Notes: generated by a model not told the origin, from the letters alone. A DNA stretch of 64,000 bases from Desulfofundulus thermosubterraneus DSM 16057 (GCF_900142025.1 NZ_FQZM01000012.1:26708-90707); one strand, 5' to 3'. Positions 18,093 to 28,250 are shown, counted from the first letter of the stretch. Program-made: numbers and translations.

Positions 18093-19538
18093 CTATACTG
18101 CTACATTATCCCGGATTTCAGCCACGAGTTGAGCAATTTCCCTAGGCGGCGGCGCAGTAATAAGGCTTACACCCACTGTTAAAGCCAGGGATAACAAGGC
18201 AGCCGGTATCGTTGCTGCAAAAAGAGGCATAAGTTTCCCCAAGTGCAATACTACGTAGAGAATGAATCCCCCAAGCATGCCAGCAATGCCGCCAGCCGCG
18301 GTAGCCCGCTCCCACCATAAACCAAGCCAAAGCGGGAAGAAGAAGGTTGATCCTACCACACCGGTCAACAAGCCGACAAGGACACCAATTAGGCCGGGTG
18401 GGTTCAGGGCAATGAGGATAGCCAGACCACCCAGTACTACACATGCTAGCTTACCGACTAAGACTGTTTCCTTCTCGCTTGCATCTTTTTTGATAAAGTT
18501 CTTATATAAATCGTTTGCCACATTGGCTCCGATGACCAGCAACATAGTAGCCACTGTAGCCTGAACAGCAGCCATGATCCCCGCCAGCATTATACCGGCC
18601 ACAGCCGGGTTAAAATAACGTTCAATCATATAAAGAATCAGGTTGTCCGGATCCTTCAGGGCGGGGAAAAAAATCTTACCTGCCGGAATAATGGTCATAT
18701 AACCAAAGAAAACGAAAATAGCATACAAGGCAATCGCAACTACGAAAGAGAGACGTCCAATGTGAGGGGTGCGGGCAGTGAGCTGTCTTTGTACCACATG
18801 GGGACTTGCCCCCATGAATAAGAATATTGATAAAAACAAACCGATACTAGATATTACAGGCATTTTCTGGCTAATGGTCGCAAAATTCGGCGCTGCATCC
18901 ACCGCTTCCTTGAACAGGTTGCCGGGCCCACTCATGGTTACCAGGATAATAAAGGCCAAACCACCCATACAAAAGGCTTTTACAATACCCTGGATAAACT
19001 CGGTCCAGGTTACGGCGTACATGCCCCCGATGGCCACATACAGGATAAATACCGTGCCGATAAAAACTACTCCAAAGGTGTAAGGTATGCCCAGGACCAT
19101 CTCAAGAATCAGGGCTCCCCCTTTCAGTTGGGGGATAAGGTAAAGGAAGAAAAACGTAATGGTGAGCACTGCCGTAATTAGCCGTGCGACCGGACCATAC
19201 CTTACCCCGAAAACGTCAGCAAGCGAAAAACGGCCCATTCTTTGCAGCGGTGCTGCAAAACCGAACATGGCAAAAGCATAACCTGCCGAAGCAGCAGCAA
19301 TGATGATCAGGCTCACCGGCATACCATAAACATAACCAAGGGCAATAAAGCCCATGTAGGAAGCCGCACTGGCAACGGCAGAAAAGATACCAGTTCCATT
19401 AACAATTGCACCAATTGAACGTTCGGCTACCCAAAACTGACCCTGATTTTCGCTTTTTTTCCGGTAATAATAGCCGATCACAACCAGGGCTGCATTGTAA
19501 ATAATTAGCATTATCAGTTCAATGGTTTTGATTTCCAT
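18093..19538 (-). CDS. Sodium:solute symporter (SSS family)
   Basis: A 481-aa inner-membrane transporter with about 13 hydrophobic helices. SSS-family features include the N-terminal YYYRKKSENQGQFWVAERSIG, GTGIFSAVASAASYMGFIALG, the signature region VAIGGMYAVTWTEFIQGIVK and ASPHVVQRQLTAR. The closest general type is the pantothenate/proline/organic-acid group. ATG 19538 is favoured, being 7 bases behind GGGGG; the frame continues 7 codons upstream. It is probably the importer of the organic acid that the adjacent acyl-CoA ligase activates. Confidence 0.9.
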   Translation of the reverse strand: MEIKTIELIMLIIYNAALVVIGYYYRKKSENQGQFWVAERSIGAIVNGTGIFSAVASAASYMGFIALGYVYGMPVSLIIIAAASAGYAFAMFGFAAPLQRMGRFSLADVFGVRYGPVARLITAVLTITFFFLYLIPQLKGGALILEMVLGIPYTFGVVFIGTVFILYVAIGGMYAVTWTEFIQGIVKAFCMGGLAFIILVTMSGPGNLFKEAVDAAPNFATISQKMPVISSIGLFLSIFLFMGASPHVVQRQLTARTPHIGRLSFVVAIALYAIFVFFGYMTIIPAGKIFFPALKDPDNLILYMIERYFNPAVAGIMLAGIMAAVQATVATMLLVIGANVANDLYKNFIKKDASEKETVLVGKLACVVLGGLAILIALNPPGLIGVLVGLLTGVVGSTFFFPLWLGLWWERATAAGGIAGMLGGFILYVVLHLGKLMPLFAATIPAALLSLALTVGVSLITAPPPREIAQLVAEIRDNVAV

Positions 19539-19763
19539 AATATTACCCCCATATCCCAATTAATTACGAAAATTCGCCACTCTAATCCCTAGAAAGAATT
19601 ATTGGATTTAACAAACCCGGCAATTTTCTTTGTTTATGGTTTAACACCTCCTCCCGTACAGTTAATTATTTAATTTTTTTGAATGCTTTGAATTCGCCAT
19701 AACTGAGCCCGGCTATCCGCACTAATACGATGCGGATATACGTTTGCTGATTTTTTAAACTTT

Positions 19764-21401
19764 CTAAAGATTATTTTGCTTTTCCTCCCTTTCCCTGAGA
19801 ACGTTTCTTTGTATTTTTCCGGTAGTAGTTCTGGGTAATTCGTCCGGTCTAGCAAACACTATTTTTCGTGGATACTTGTAATCTTCGATTTTCTCCTTGA
19901 CAAATGAGCGCAACTCATTTTCCAGTTCCGGCGAAGGATCAAAACCTTCATTGAGCACGACAAAAGCTTTAATGATCGAGCCACGAACGGGATCGGGACT
20001 GGGCACAACGGCCGACTCCAATACTGCAGGATGCTGGTTGAGGGCATTTTCAACTTCCCCGCAGGGAATTTTGTAGCCGGACGTCACGATAATGTCATCG
20101 GTCCTGCTCAAGTACCAGAAGAAGCCGTCTTCATCCTGGTACATGTACAACCCCGGTCTGTTCCAGCCCTGCCAGACAGCATTTACCTGCTTTTCTGGCT
20201 TGTTCCAGTAAACCTGGCCGCAGGGTCCCTTAACCAGCAGTTCTCCCGGCTTACCCCTCGGTAGCTCGGAGAAGTCCTCCCCAACCACTTTGTTCGCAAA
20301 ACCGGGCACCGTTGTACCAAGGGATCCGATTTTTTCTTCCGGCATTCCCTCATATGTGGATAACCAGTACATCAAGTCGCCTGAACCAAGGCTATTGATG
20401 ATCTCAACATTATAGCGCTTTTTCCATTCCTTGTAAGTCTTTGCATTAAGAGGTTCACCAGCACTCTGGCACAGGCGGACGGTTTTCATGCATTCCTCAT
20501 GAGGTTCGGAAACGTTTAACATCATATTAAAAGCTGTTGGAACGCAAAATAACATCGTAATACCATGGCTTTTGATTGTATGGAACATTTCTTCAGGTTC
20601 AAAACGCTCAATAATGGATATAGAGGCTCCAAAGCGCCAGGGGTAGAAAGTGAAATTCACCGAACCGAAAGCAAAGCTGAAATATGGATGGCCGCCTAAA
20701 ATATCGTCTTCTTTAATTTGTAAAACATATCTGCCGTGCGTATCAGTAGCAGCCAGGATGTCATGAACGGTAGAAATGATCCCTTTTGGACGGCCGGTAG
20801 TACCTGAACTGTAAATAAGCCTTCCCACATGATCCAAGGTTGTGGAAGCCGATGGGGCGGTATCACTCTGTTCCCTGATTAACTCCTCAAACGCTACACA
20901 GTTGGAAGCGTCAGCCTTGCCACCGTAAACAATCTTCTTTAGAGAAGGAAGGTCTGCCTTTTCTATTTCGTTAAGACAAGCCACACTGCAAATGATGGCC
21001 TTGGCCCCGGAATCAGTAGCCCTGTAGATGATCTCATCATATTTGACCAGGTGATTAACCAGTACAGGAATTGCCCCTATTTTCCAGCAGGCCATGTTGG
21101 CAATAAGCCATTCCGGGCAGTTGGTACCCATTAACATTATCCGGTCAAATTCACCCAAACCGATGCTTCTTAATCCATTGGCAAGCCTGTTTACCTGCAC
21201 CCACAACTGCCGGTAGGTTATTTTGGTGTCTCTGTAATAGATGGCCACTTTGTCCGGGTATCGGGCAGCGCTACGACCCACCAGGTAGTCGGCAAGGTTA
21301 ATGTTATAGGGATACCTGATTAGTTCAGGGAGGGTAAATATTTTTTCGGGAAGGTAATCCGACGGACCAATTACGTTATCCGGAAGAATAACCTTTCTCA
21401 T
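19764..21401 (-). CDS. Acyl-CoA ligase (AMP-forming)
   Basis: A 545-aa ANL-superfamily enzyme that activates a carboxylic acid to its CoA thioester with ATP. The phosphate-binding loop is YSSGTTGRPKG. Other motifs are INSLGSGDLMYWLSTYEG, PGLYMYQDEDGFFWYLSRTDD (A8-like hinge, shown in part) and the catalytic Lys in LPRTTTGKIQRNVL. Relatives include benzoate- and short-chain acid-CoA ligases. ATG 21401 (GAGGTG upstream) is preferred to TTG 21455, which lies only 2 bases from AGGAGG. It follows the thiolase by 65 bases. Confidence 0.9.
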   Translation of the reverse strand: MRKVILPDNVIGPSDYLPEKIFTLPELIRYPYNINLADYLVGRSAARYPDKVAIYYRDTKITYRQLWVQVNRLANGLRSIGLGEFDRIMLMGTNCPEWLIANMACWKIGAIPVLVNHLVKYDEIIYRATDSGAKAIICSVACLNEIEKADLPSLKKIVYGGKADASNCVAFEELIREQSDTAPSASTTLDHVGRLIYSSGTTGRPKGIISTVHDILAATDTHGRYVLQIKEDDILGGHPYFSFAFGSVNFTFYPWRFGASISIIERFEPEEMFHTIKSHGITMLFCVPTAFNMMLNVSEPHEECMKTVRLCQSAGEPLNAKTYKEWKKRYNVEIINSLGSGDLMYWLSTYEGMPEEKIGSLGTTVPGFANKVVGEDFSELPRGKPGELLVKGPCGQVYWNKPEKQVNAVWQGWNRPGLYMYQDEDGFFWYLSRTDDIIVTSGYKIPCGEVENALNQHPAVLESAVVPSPDPVRGSIIKAFVVLNEGFDPSPELENELRSFVKEKIEDYKYPRKIVFARPDELPRTTTGKIQRNVLREREEKQNNL

Positions 21402-21466
21402 ACAGGAAATCACCTCACATGTTTCTACATAAGCCAAAGTTAAATTATGGATCAACTCCTCCTATA

Positions 21467-22681
21467 TCAAACCCTGACCAGTGCGGCATCACCCTGAGCC
21501 AGCCCGCCACAGATGGCCGCCACGCCTAAACCGCCGCCGCGGCGCCGCAATTCATAGATCAAAGTGCCGATCAAACGCGCCCCGCTGGCGGTATTGGGAT
21601 GCCCGATGGCAATGGCACCGCCGTTTACATTAACCTTCTTTTTGAGCTCTTCATATTTTTTCATATCCCCGTTGGCCAGCATCTTGGTGCTGGTCAAAGT
21701 GACTGCCGCAAAAGCTTCGTTAATTTCAAATAAATTGATGTCCTCAAGGCCGTAACCCGTCTTCTGAAGTAACTTTTGGATGGCAATGGCCGGAGCTTCT
21801 GAGAGCAACCTCGGTTTGGTGGCAATGGAAACCATGCCGACAATAGCACCCAGGGGCTCCAGGCCAAGCTCTCTGGCTTTTTTTCTGGTGGTAAGGAGAA
21901 GCGCCGTCGACCCGTCGTTTAGACCCGGGGCATTGCCCGCCGTACAGGTGGGACTGCCGTAAATGGGCTTTAAGGCCGCAAGTTTTTCCATGGTTGTATC
22001 AGGCCTGTACTGTTCGTCTATATTCAGGACGCTTACGCCGTTCTTCTGCGGCACTTCCAGGGCCATCATTTCATCGAGAAATTTTCCTGCGGCGTAAGCA
22101 TGGCCGTATTTAACATGGCTGCTGACCGCCCATTCATCCTGCTGGAAACGGTCTATACCATGCATTAAGGCAACTTCTCCCGCATCCTTGGCCACCGGTG
22201 CATAGTCTTTATAACCCAATTCCAGCAGGGGATCCTCTATGGTTAGATGGCCCATTTTTTTGGAATGAAAACGCTGGTTGCGCAGTAAAAAGGGCACCGT
22301 ACTAAAGCTGGTCACCCCTCCGGCCAGAATTACCTCCCCCTCGCCGGCCCGGATGGTCCGGCAACCGAAATTGACTGCCGACATGGCGGAAACACAGGCC
22401 TTGTCCAGCGAACAGGAAGGTGTTTCGGGGGGCAAACCCGCCTTCAGCAATGCCTGCCTGGCCACCACCGGGGTGTAGGGATCCTTGCAACAGGTGGTAT
22501 CGCCCACCCCCCAAAAAATCTCATCAACCACATCACCCGGCAGTTTTACCCGGGCCAGCACTTCCTTCATGACAATAGCGCTCAAGTCATAGCAATCAAT
22601 ATCCTTTAGAGACCCTCCAAACCGGCCAAAGGGAGTGCGAACCGCACTGACCACCACAATCTCATCATCGCGTAACTTCAA
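21467..22681 (-). CDS. Acetyl-CoA acetyltransferase (thiolase)
   Basis: A 404-aa thiolase. It shows the N-terminal AVRTPFGRFGGSLKD, the nucleophilic Cys in CSLDKACVSAM, NEAFAAVT, and the C-terminal GGAIAIGHPNTASGARL with the second Cys in AAICGGLAQGDA. The GHPNTASG variant replaces the commoner GHPIGxSG. It cleaves 3-ketoacyl-CoA with CoA in beta-oxidation, or condenses acetyl-CoA. Its place in this operon suggests the degradative direction. The ATG lies at 22681. Confidence 0.93.
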   Translation of the reverse strand: MKLRDDEIVVVSAVRTPFGRFGGSLKDIDCYDLSAIVMKEVLARVKLPGDVVDEIFWGVGDTTCCKDPYTPVVARQALLKAGLPPETPSCSLDKACVSAMSAVNFGCRTIRAGEGEVILAGGVTSFSTVPFLLRNQRFHSKKMGHLTIEDPLLELGYKDYAPVAKDAGEVALMHGIDRFQQDEWAVSSHVKYGHAYAAGKFLDEMMALEVPQKNGVSVLNIDEQYRPDTTMEKLAALKPIYGSPTCTAGNAPGLNDGSTALLLTTRKKARELGLEPLGAIVGMVSIATKPRLLSEAPAIAIQKLLQKTGYGLEDINLFEINEAFAAVTLTSTKMLANGDMKKYEELKKKVNVNGGAIAIGHPNTASGARLIGTLIYELRRRGGGLGVAAICGGLAQGDAALVRV

Positions 22682-22698
22682 TGTTCACATCCCTCCAA

Positions 22699-23472
22699 TT
22701 AAACGGCCAAGTAGCCGCCGTCCACACACAGTACATGTCCTGTAACATAATCAGAAGCTGGAGAAGCAAGAAACACGGCTGCACCTTTAATGTCATCCCC
22801 GGTGCCAAAGCGGCGCAAGGGAATGTGGCGCAAGAGAATTTCCCCTTTTTCATTAATAACGTGCCTGGACATGTGGGTGGGAAACCATCCGGGTGCAATG
22901 GCATTAACGGTAATCCCGTACTGTGCCCATTTGGCCGCCAGATCACGGGTAAATGAGATAACTGCTCCTTTGCTGGTATGATAGCCTATAGCATGCATAA
23001 TTTCGGGATCCTTGCCTACAAAGCCGCAAATTGAAGTTATGTTAATGATTTTTCCGTACTTCTGACCAATCATCACCTTGCCCGCCTTTTGGCAGCACAG
23101 GAAGGTGCCCGTCACATTGACATCCATGATCTTCTGCCATCTCTCCAGCGGGTAATCTTCTGTTAGCGCACCCCAGGTGACCCCGGCATTATTAATTAAT
23201 ATATCAAGGCGCCCAAATTCACGCACTGTAAAATCAACCATTGACTGAACGTCTTCCACTTGAGCCACGTCGCATTTTACCGCCAGGGCCTTTACACCAA
23301 GCCCACGCAGTTTTTCGGCCGTGGCTTCACAACGTTCCAGTTTGCGCGAGGCCACCACCACCGAAGCGCCGGCTTCGGCAAGGGCCATACACATTTGCTC
23401 ACCCAGGCCGATTGAACCACCGGTGACCACCGCCACCCGACCTTCCAGGTTAAACATCTCTCTTACCTGCAC
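22699..23472 (-). CDS. Short-chain dehydrogenase/reductase (FabG-like)
   Basis: A 257-aa classical SDR with the nucleotide motif VTGGSIGLGEQM, the NNAG motif (LINNAGVTW), the catalytic Ser (INITSICG) and the YHTSKGA Tyr/Lys pair. Length and motifs match 3-oxoacyl-ACP reductase and gluconate 5-dehydrogenase groups. With a 3-hydroxyacyl-CoA dehydrogenase next door, it may use the other stereoisomer of a hydroxyacyl-CoA, fitting the presence of both ECH- and MaoC-type hydratases (inference). Confidence 0.9.
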   Translation of the reverse strand: MQVREMFNLEGRVAVVTGGSIGLGEQMCMALAEAGASVVVASRKLERCEATAEKLRGLGVKALAVKCDVAQVEDVQSMVDFTVREFGRLDILINNAGVTWGALTEDYPLERWQKIMDVNVTGTFLCCQKAGKVMIGQKYGKIINITSICGFVGKDPEIMHAIGYHTSKGAVISFTRDLAAKWAQYGITVNAIAPGWFPTHMSRHVINEKGEILLRHIPLRRFGTGDDIKGAAVFLASPASDYVTGHVLCVDGGYLAV

Positions 23473-23491
23473 CAGACGATCCCCCTTGCCT

Positions 23492-24343
23492 TTACTTCTT
23501 ATAGGAGTAAAATCCCTGACCCGTCTTGCGCCCCAATTGCCCGGCCCTCACCATCTGTGCCAATAGCGGTGCCGGACGGTATTTATCACCCAGTTCCCGA
23601 TTTAAACACTCCATCACGTGCAGGAGCACATCGGCTCCGGCCATGTCGATCAGTTCCAACGGCCCCATTGGGAAGTTGGTGCAAACCTTCATGGCTTTGT
23701 CAATCTCCTCTGGTTTGTTGCCATCCATGACACAATAAACAGCTTCATTGAGCATCACGTCCAGGATGCGGCTTACAATAAACCCGGGGTAATCAACTGC
23801 TTCGGCCGGAATTTTGCCAAGGCTCTTCACGAATTCAATACCTGTTGCTACCGCCTCATCTGAAGAGAGCCGGGCACGAATAACCTCGACGCCCTTCATT
23901 AACGGAACAGGATTCATGAAATGCAAACCAATTACTCTTTCGGGTCGCCTGGTAGCAGCAGCAATGGCGGTAATGGGCAGCGAAGAGGTATTTGAGGCCA
24001 GCACAGCATTTTCTGGCACATGTTGATCAATTTTCTTAAAGAGCTCTTTTTTTACCGCCAAGTCTTCAAATACCGCTTCTATAACCAGGTCGACATCCTT
24101 GACTGCTTCGATCAAATCAGTAGTTTTATGAAGCCTGCCAAGGGCAGCTTTCATATCGTCAGCCGAAATCTTTTTTTTATCAACGAATCGCGCCAAGCTG
24201 TTTTCTATATTTGCCTGTGCTTTTTCCAGCATTTCAACTGAAAGATCATTTAGATATACCTCATAGCCCGAGGACGCACAAACCTGAGCAATACCGGCAC
24301 CCATGGTTCCTGCACCGATAACGGCAACTTTTTTAATCTCCAT
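23492..24343 (-). CDS. hbd: 3-hydroxybutyryl-CoA dehydrogenase
   Basis: A 283-aa NAD-dependent 3-hydroxyacyl-CoA dehydrogenase. It has the Rossmann motif [36 protein letters not shown], the catalytic His in [17 protein letters not shown] and the C-terminal domain ending [14 protein letters not shown]. It oxidises (S)-3-hydroxyacyl-CoA to 3-ketoacyl-CoA ahead of the thiolase. Start ATG 24343. It lies in the sigma-54-controlled gene train. Confidence 0.95.
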   Translation of the reverse strand: MEIKKVAVIGAGTMGAGIAQVCASSGYEVYLNDLSVEMLEKAQANIENSLARFVDKKKISADDMKAALGRLHKTTDLIEAVKDVDLVIEAVFEDLAVKKELFKKIDQHVPENAVLASNTSSLPITAIAAATRRPERVIGLHFMNPVPLMKGVEVIRARLSSDEAVATGIEFVKSLGKIPAEAVDYPGFIVSRILDVMLNEAVYCVMDGNKPEEIDKAMKVCTNFPMGPLELIDMAGADVLLHVMECLNRELGDKYRPAPLLAQMVRAGQLGRKTGQGFYSYKK

Positions 24344-24389
24344 TAAGGTATCAAAACCCCCTTCTACAAGGTACTCGGGCTAACCCCTT

Positions 24390-25175
24390 TTAGCGGTCGG
24401 TGTACCGGGGCACGCGTTTTTCCAGAAACGCCTTTATTCCTTCATGATGGTCTTCGGTGGCAAAACACCCGGCGAAACACTCTATCTCGTAATGTAACGC
24501 ATGGGTAAGGTCCATATCGCTGCCCCGGTCTATGGCCGATTTGGCCAGAGCCAAAACCGGACGGGACTTGGTAGCTATTTCCCCGGCCAGTTTGATTGCC
24601 GTTTCCATTAACTCTTCCAAGGGCACAACCCGGTTCACCAAGCCCCACTCGTAAGCCACCCGTGCCGGGATGATTTTACCCGTAAAAATTAATTCTTTGG
24701 CCCGGCTCACCCCCACCAAACGGGCTAGACGCTGGGTACCACCTCCTCCCGGGATAATGCCCAGGTTGATTTCCGGTTGCCCTAACCGGGCGTTTTCGGA
24801 AGCCAACCGCAAGTCGCAGCACATAGCCAGTTCGCAACCACCCCCCAGGGCATAACCATTAAGGGCGGCTATGGTCGGTACCGGCAGGGAGCAAATTTGG
24901 TCCTGGGTCCGGTAGGCCGCCAGGGCGAAATTTCTCGCTTCCATGGCAGAAAGGCGTTGAAGTTCGCTTACGTCCGCTCCTGCTGAAAAAGCTTTGCTGC
25001 CACTTCCGGTGAGGATGACTGCCTTAATGCGGTTATCTCGTTCAATTTCGCTGAAAACCAAGCCTAATTCGATAAACATTTGCCTGTTTAATGCATTTAA
25101 ACTCTCAGGGCGGGACAGTGTAACTACCGCAATATGATCTTGAACGATCTGGTAATCGATAACTGAATAACCCAT
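24390..25175 (-). CDS. Enoyl-CoA hydratase (crotonase family)
   Basis: A 261-aa crotonase-fold protein. The oxyanion-hole segments are GSGSKAFSAGADVSEL and LNGYALGGGCELAMCCDLRLA. Both catalytic Glu positions look filled (GQPEINLGIIPGGGGTQRL). It adds water to 2-enoyl-CoA. The start overlaps the stop of maoC as ATGA, so the two hydratase-type genes are translationally coupled. Confidence 0.93.
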   Translation of the reverse strand: MGYSVIDYQIVQDHIAVVTLSRPESLNALNRQMFIELGLVFSEIERDNRIKAVILTGSGSKAFSAGADVSELQRLSAMEARNFALAAYRTQDQICSLPVPTIAALNGYALGGGCELAMCCDLRLASENARLGQPEINLGIIPGGGGTQRLARLVGVSRAKELIFTGKIIPARVAYEWGLVNRVVPLEELMETAIKLAGEIATKSRPVLALAKSAIDRGSDMDLTHALHYEIECFAGCFATEDHHEGIKAFLEKRVPRYTDR

Positions 25176-25603
25176 CAGTATACCTCTTTCCCTACCATCA
25201 CTAAAGCCTCACCTTCAACTACCGCTTTGCCCTCCTGATTAAAGCACGTTGTACGCAACCTGAGCCTGTTTTTTGCAGCAATTTTTTCAATCACCTCAAC
25301 TTCCGCGGTAATTGTATCCCCAGGAAATACTGGAAGGCAGAATTTAAGTGTTTGACCAAGATAAACGGTACCTGGGCCAGGCAACTTCATACCAATTACT
25401 GCAGAAATTAACCCCGCAGTCAGCATGCCATGAGCTACCTGCCGTCCAAAAATAGTTTTCCGGGCAAATTCCACATTGATATGTACGGGGTTTAAATCCC
25501 CGGTAATCCCGGCAAAAAGATAAATATCGCTTTCCGTAATTGTTTTGCTAAAGCGTGCCACATCACCAACCTTGATTTGATCAAATGTCTTCCTCTCTTC
25601 CAC
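25175..25603 (-). CDS. MaoC-like (R)-specific enoyl-CoA hydratase
   Basis: A 142-aa hotdog-fold hydratase. The hydratase-2 motif is visible as FAGITGDLNPVHINVEFARK (Asp/His pair) followed by VAHGMLTAGLISAVIG. It hydrates 2-enoyl-CoA to the (R)-3-hydroxyacyl-CoA. It is the first gene behind a sigma-54 promoter, with its ATG at 25603, and begins the catabolic gene train that runs left to at least 10.7 kb. Confidence 0.92.
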   Translation of the reverse strand: MEERKTFDQIKVGDVARFSKTITESDIYLFAGITGDLNPVHINVEFARKTIFGRQVAHGMLTAGLISAVIGMKLPGPGTVYLGQTLKFCLPVFPGDTITAEVEVIEKIAAKNRLRLRTTCFNQEGKAVVEGEALVMVGKEVY

Positions 25604-25651
25604 ATCATCCCTCCCCTCCTTGGCCTATGAAGTAATTCAATAATTGTAGTT

Positions 25652-25667
25652 AGCAACGATCATGCCA
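25652..25667 (-). promoter_or_regulatory. Sigma-54 (-24/-12) promoter of the catabolic operon
   Basis: On the minus strand TGGCATGATCGTTGCT matches the sigma-54 consensus TGGCAC-N5-TTGCA at 14 of 16 positions counting the free bases, with GG and GC exactly spaced. It lies about 50 bases before the maoC start. A divergent sigma-54 activator gene starts at 26188. The 520 bases between (25668-26187) have no gene; AT-rich sequence with TGAGTC/TGAGAC words (near 25760, 25815 and 26160) may hold activator sites. Confidence 0.8.
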
Positions 25668-26187
25668 ATCAGGCATAAAACACAATAATTATCAAACCAA
25701 AGAAAAAAACTCTAAATATCATAAAGAAAAAGCGGTTTTACCGTATGCATAAAGTGTATAAATATGAGTCAAAACGAAAACCAACCATGAGGCAAGTTCA
25801 TGGAACGTAAAAATATGAGACGGCGTTGATACAAAATGTTTTATAGTAGAACGTTTATTGCACCCCTCGTTCTCAGACTTCATCCACCGGCTTTATTCAT
25901 AAGCAATATCTCCCGGAGAGAGCCTCATTCGCTAGTAGACAAGGATAATCCACTTTTTAGACTGATATTAGTCATGGCCAGTTGCAGTCGTGGCTGGGGA
26001 CATAGAGATAACTTGCAAGAGTTATCCAAGTCCAAACCGTTTTTGGGTACCTGCCCAAAGACTGGAAGCTTTGCAGGTAACATTTGCAGGTTAAAATTTT
26101 CTGGCTGGTCTTAATTTTTTTTCGCTTATATGCTAAAATAAATCAAAATTGGACGACTTGTTTTGAGACAACAGGAGGGATTAGTTT

Positions 26188-28170
26188 ATGCTACAGGCCG
26201 CCCAGGAAATGAAGATGCTCTGGAAACTGGTGCGTACCGTTGGTGATAAAAATGTGCGTGTACGGGAGGAAATCAAAGCCTCCTGGGCCAGAAGCCTTGA
26301 ACATGGGGTCAATCCTTATATGAAGGCCAACCAGACCGTGTTAACGGCCGAAGAGTTTAAAAACAAACTCCAGGAAAACCGGGAATTGTTAGAAGTGGCT
26401 GTGCCTGTAGTAAAAAATATTTATGATTTCGTAAAGGGAAGCGGCTTTGCAGTGGCCATTGCAGACAAAGATGGGGTTATACTGGTCATGATCGGGGATC
26501 AGGAAGGGCTAGAATTTACCAGAAGAGCTAATCTAATTGAAGGTTCAGTTTGGTCGGAAGAAGTAATGGGGACCAATGCCATTGGACTGTGTCTGGTGGA
26601 AGGGAAACCTATCCAGGTTTACGGTTACGAGCATTTTTGCATCTGTTGCTATAACGGTACTTGTTCAGCAGCACCTATCCGTGATCCAAACGGCCGGATC
26701 ATCGGGGCCTTGGATATCACTGGATATTTCGAAAAAGTGCATTACCATACTCTGGGCATGGTAGTGGCTGGTGCAAATGCCATTGAAAGCCAGCTGGCTA
26801 TTAAAAGGGTACTTCGGGAAAATGTTCTGGCCAACCATTACAAAAACCTGATCATGGAATCAATCTCGGACGGAATACTAACTATTGACAATTACGGCTA
26901 CATCACGCACCTTAATACCCAGGCGGCCAAATTGCTGCGACTCGACGTAAGTACGGCCATTGGCAAAAGGTTAACCGAGATTTTTGGGGATATAGAAGCA
27001 AACCATTATTTTATCAATCTTGTCCAATCAAATAGGGCCTTTACCGATACCATCATTCATATCCACCGGAAACACGAGAAAATCCGGTGTAATGTGAGCT
27101 GTCGCCCGCTCAACGATCACGATGGCACAAGCCTGGGGCGTGTGGTAGTTCTTCAGGAATTTTCACGGGTCAACCGGTTGGTTAACCGTCTGGCTATACC
27201 AAAAGCAAAAATAAGTTTCTCCGACCTAGTAGGCCAAGATCCATTATTTCTGGAAGCAGTAAAACTGGGAAAGGCGGCCGCCAACTCCGATTCCAATGTT
27301 CTTTTGCTGGGGGAAAGTGGAACTGGCAAGGAACTTTTTGCCCAGTCGATCCACAACGCCAGTATTCGTGCCGAACAACCCTTTGTTTCCGTCAATTGTG
27401 GGGCCATCCCCCGGGAGCTAATTGCCAGTGAGCTTTTTGGTTATGAGGAGGGCGCTTTTACCGGTGCCCGTAAAGGGGGCAATCCAGGTAAGTTTGAATT
27501 AGCCGACCAGGGGACGATTTTTCTAGACGAAATCGGTGAAATGCCCCTGGATCTCCAGGCCGCCCTGCTCAGGGTATTGGAAGAACAAAGGGTAATGCGG
27601 TTGGGAGGGCGGGAATATCTCCCGGTCAACGTTAGAATCATTGCTGCCACAAACAAAAACCTCCTGAAAGAGGTGGAAAGGGGGACCTTTCGCCGGGATC
27701 TATTTTACCGCCTGAATGTTATGGTTATATTTCTGCCGGCACTGCGGGAGCGCAGGGAAGACATTGCATTGTTGACCAACCATTTTGTAAAACGTCTCAG
27801 TAAAAACAAGGGTAAAGACATAAAAGGAGTTTCTCCCGAAGTAATGGCCATCTTTTTAAACTATCACTGGCCCGGGAATGTTCGTGAATTGCAAAATGTG
27901 CTCGAACGTGCAGTTAACCTTTGTACAGGAACAGTGATTACCCCCGACTTACTACCGCCGGAGTTAAGTCAGTACAACAATTACATGATTTCCCACAACC
28001 CGGCACTCACAAAAGAAGAAAGCAAATTAATTAAAAAGGCGGAAGAACAGGCCATCCGCAACTGTCTGGCCCGATATAAAAGCAAAACAAAAGCGGCTGA
28101 ATATTTGGGCATTTCCCGGGCCACCCTTTACCGGAAAATTAAACAATATGGTATCGAGCTGGAACAGTAA
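26188..28170 (+). CDS. Sigma-54-dependent activator, GAF-PAS-AAA-Fis (AcoR-like)
   Basis: A 660-aa enhancer-binding protein. An N-terminal GAF-type sensor (about residues 60-210, with a Cys-rich HFCICCYNGTCSAAP) is followed by a PAS domain (about 220-330). The AAA+ core begins about 350 (Walker A GESGTGKELF, the sigma-54 contact loop GAFTGA, Walker B GTIFLDEIGEMP), and a C-terminal Fis-type HTH reads KTKAAEYLGISRATLYRKIK. The overall plan is that of AcoR-type regulators of catabolic operons. The Cys cluster in the GAF domain suggests redox or metal sensing. It is divergent from, and very probably activates, the sigma-54 promoter at 25652-25667. Confidence 0.93.
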   Translation: MLQAAQEMKMLWKLVRTVGDKNVRVREEIKASWARSLEHGVNPYMKANQTVLTAEEFKNKLQENRELLEVAVPVVKNIYDFVKGSGFAVAIADKDGVILVMIGDQEGLEFTRRANLIEGSVWSEEVMGTNAIGLCLVEGKPIQVYGYEHFCICCYNGTCSAAPIRDPNGRIIGALDITGYFEKVHYHTLGMVVAGANAIESQLAIKRVLRENVLANHYKNLIMESISDGILTIDNYGYITHLNTQAAKLLRLDVSTAIGKRLTEIFGDIEANHYFINLVQSNRAFTDTIIHIHRKHEKIRCNVSCRPLNDHDGTSLGRVVVLQEFSRVNRLVNRLAIPKAKISFSDLVGQDPLFLEAVKLGKAAANSDSNVLLLGESGTGKELFAQSIHNASIRAEQPFVSVNCGAIPRELIASELFGYEEGAFTGARKGGNPGKFELADQGTIFLDEIGEMPLDLQAALLRVLEEQRVMRLGGREYLPVNVRIIAATNKNLLKEVERGTFRRDLFYRLNVMVIFLPALRERREDIALLTNHFVKRLSKNKGKDIKGVSPEVMAIFLNYHWPGNVRELQNVLERAVNLCTGTVITPDLLPPELSQYNNYMISHNPALTKEESKLIKKAEEQAIRNCLARYKSKTKAAEYLGISRATLYRKIKQYGIELEQ

Positions 28171-28250
28171 GCTCTCGTGGATTGGTTAAAATCAACTGGT
28201 TTTGCGGGTGAGGGGAGAAAGCAACCCGGTAAGCCATCTTCCGACAGCTA

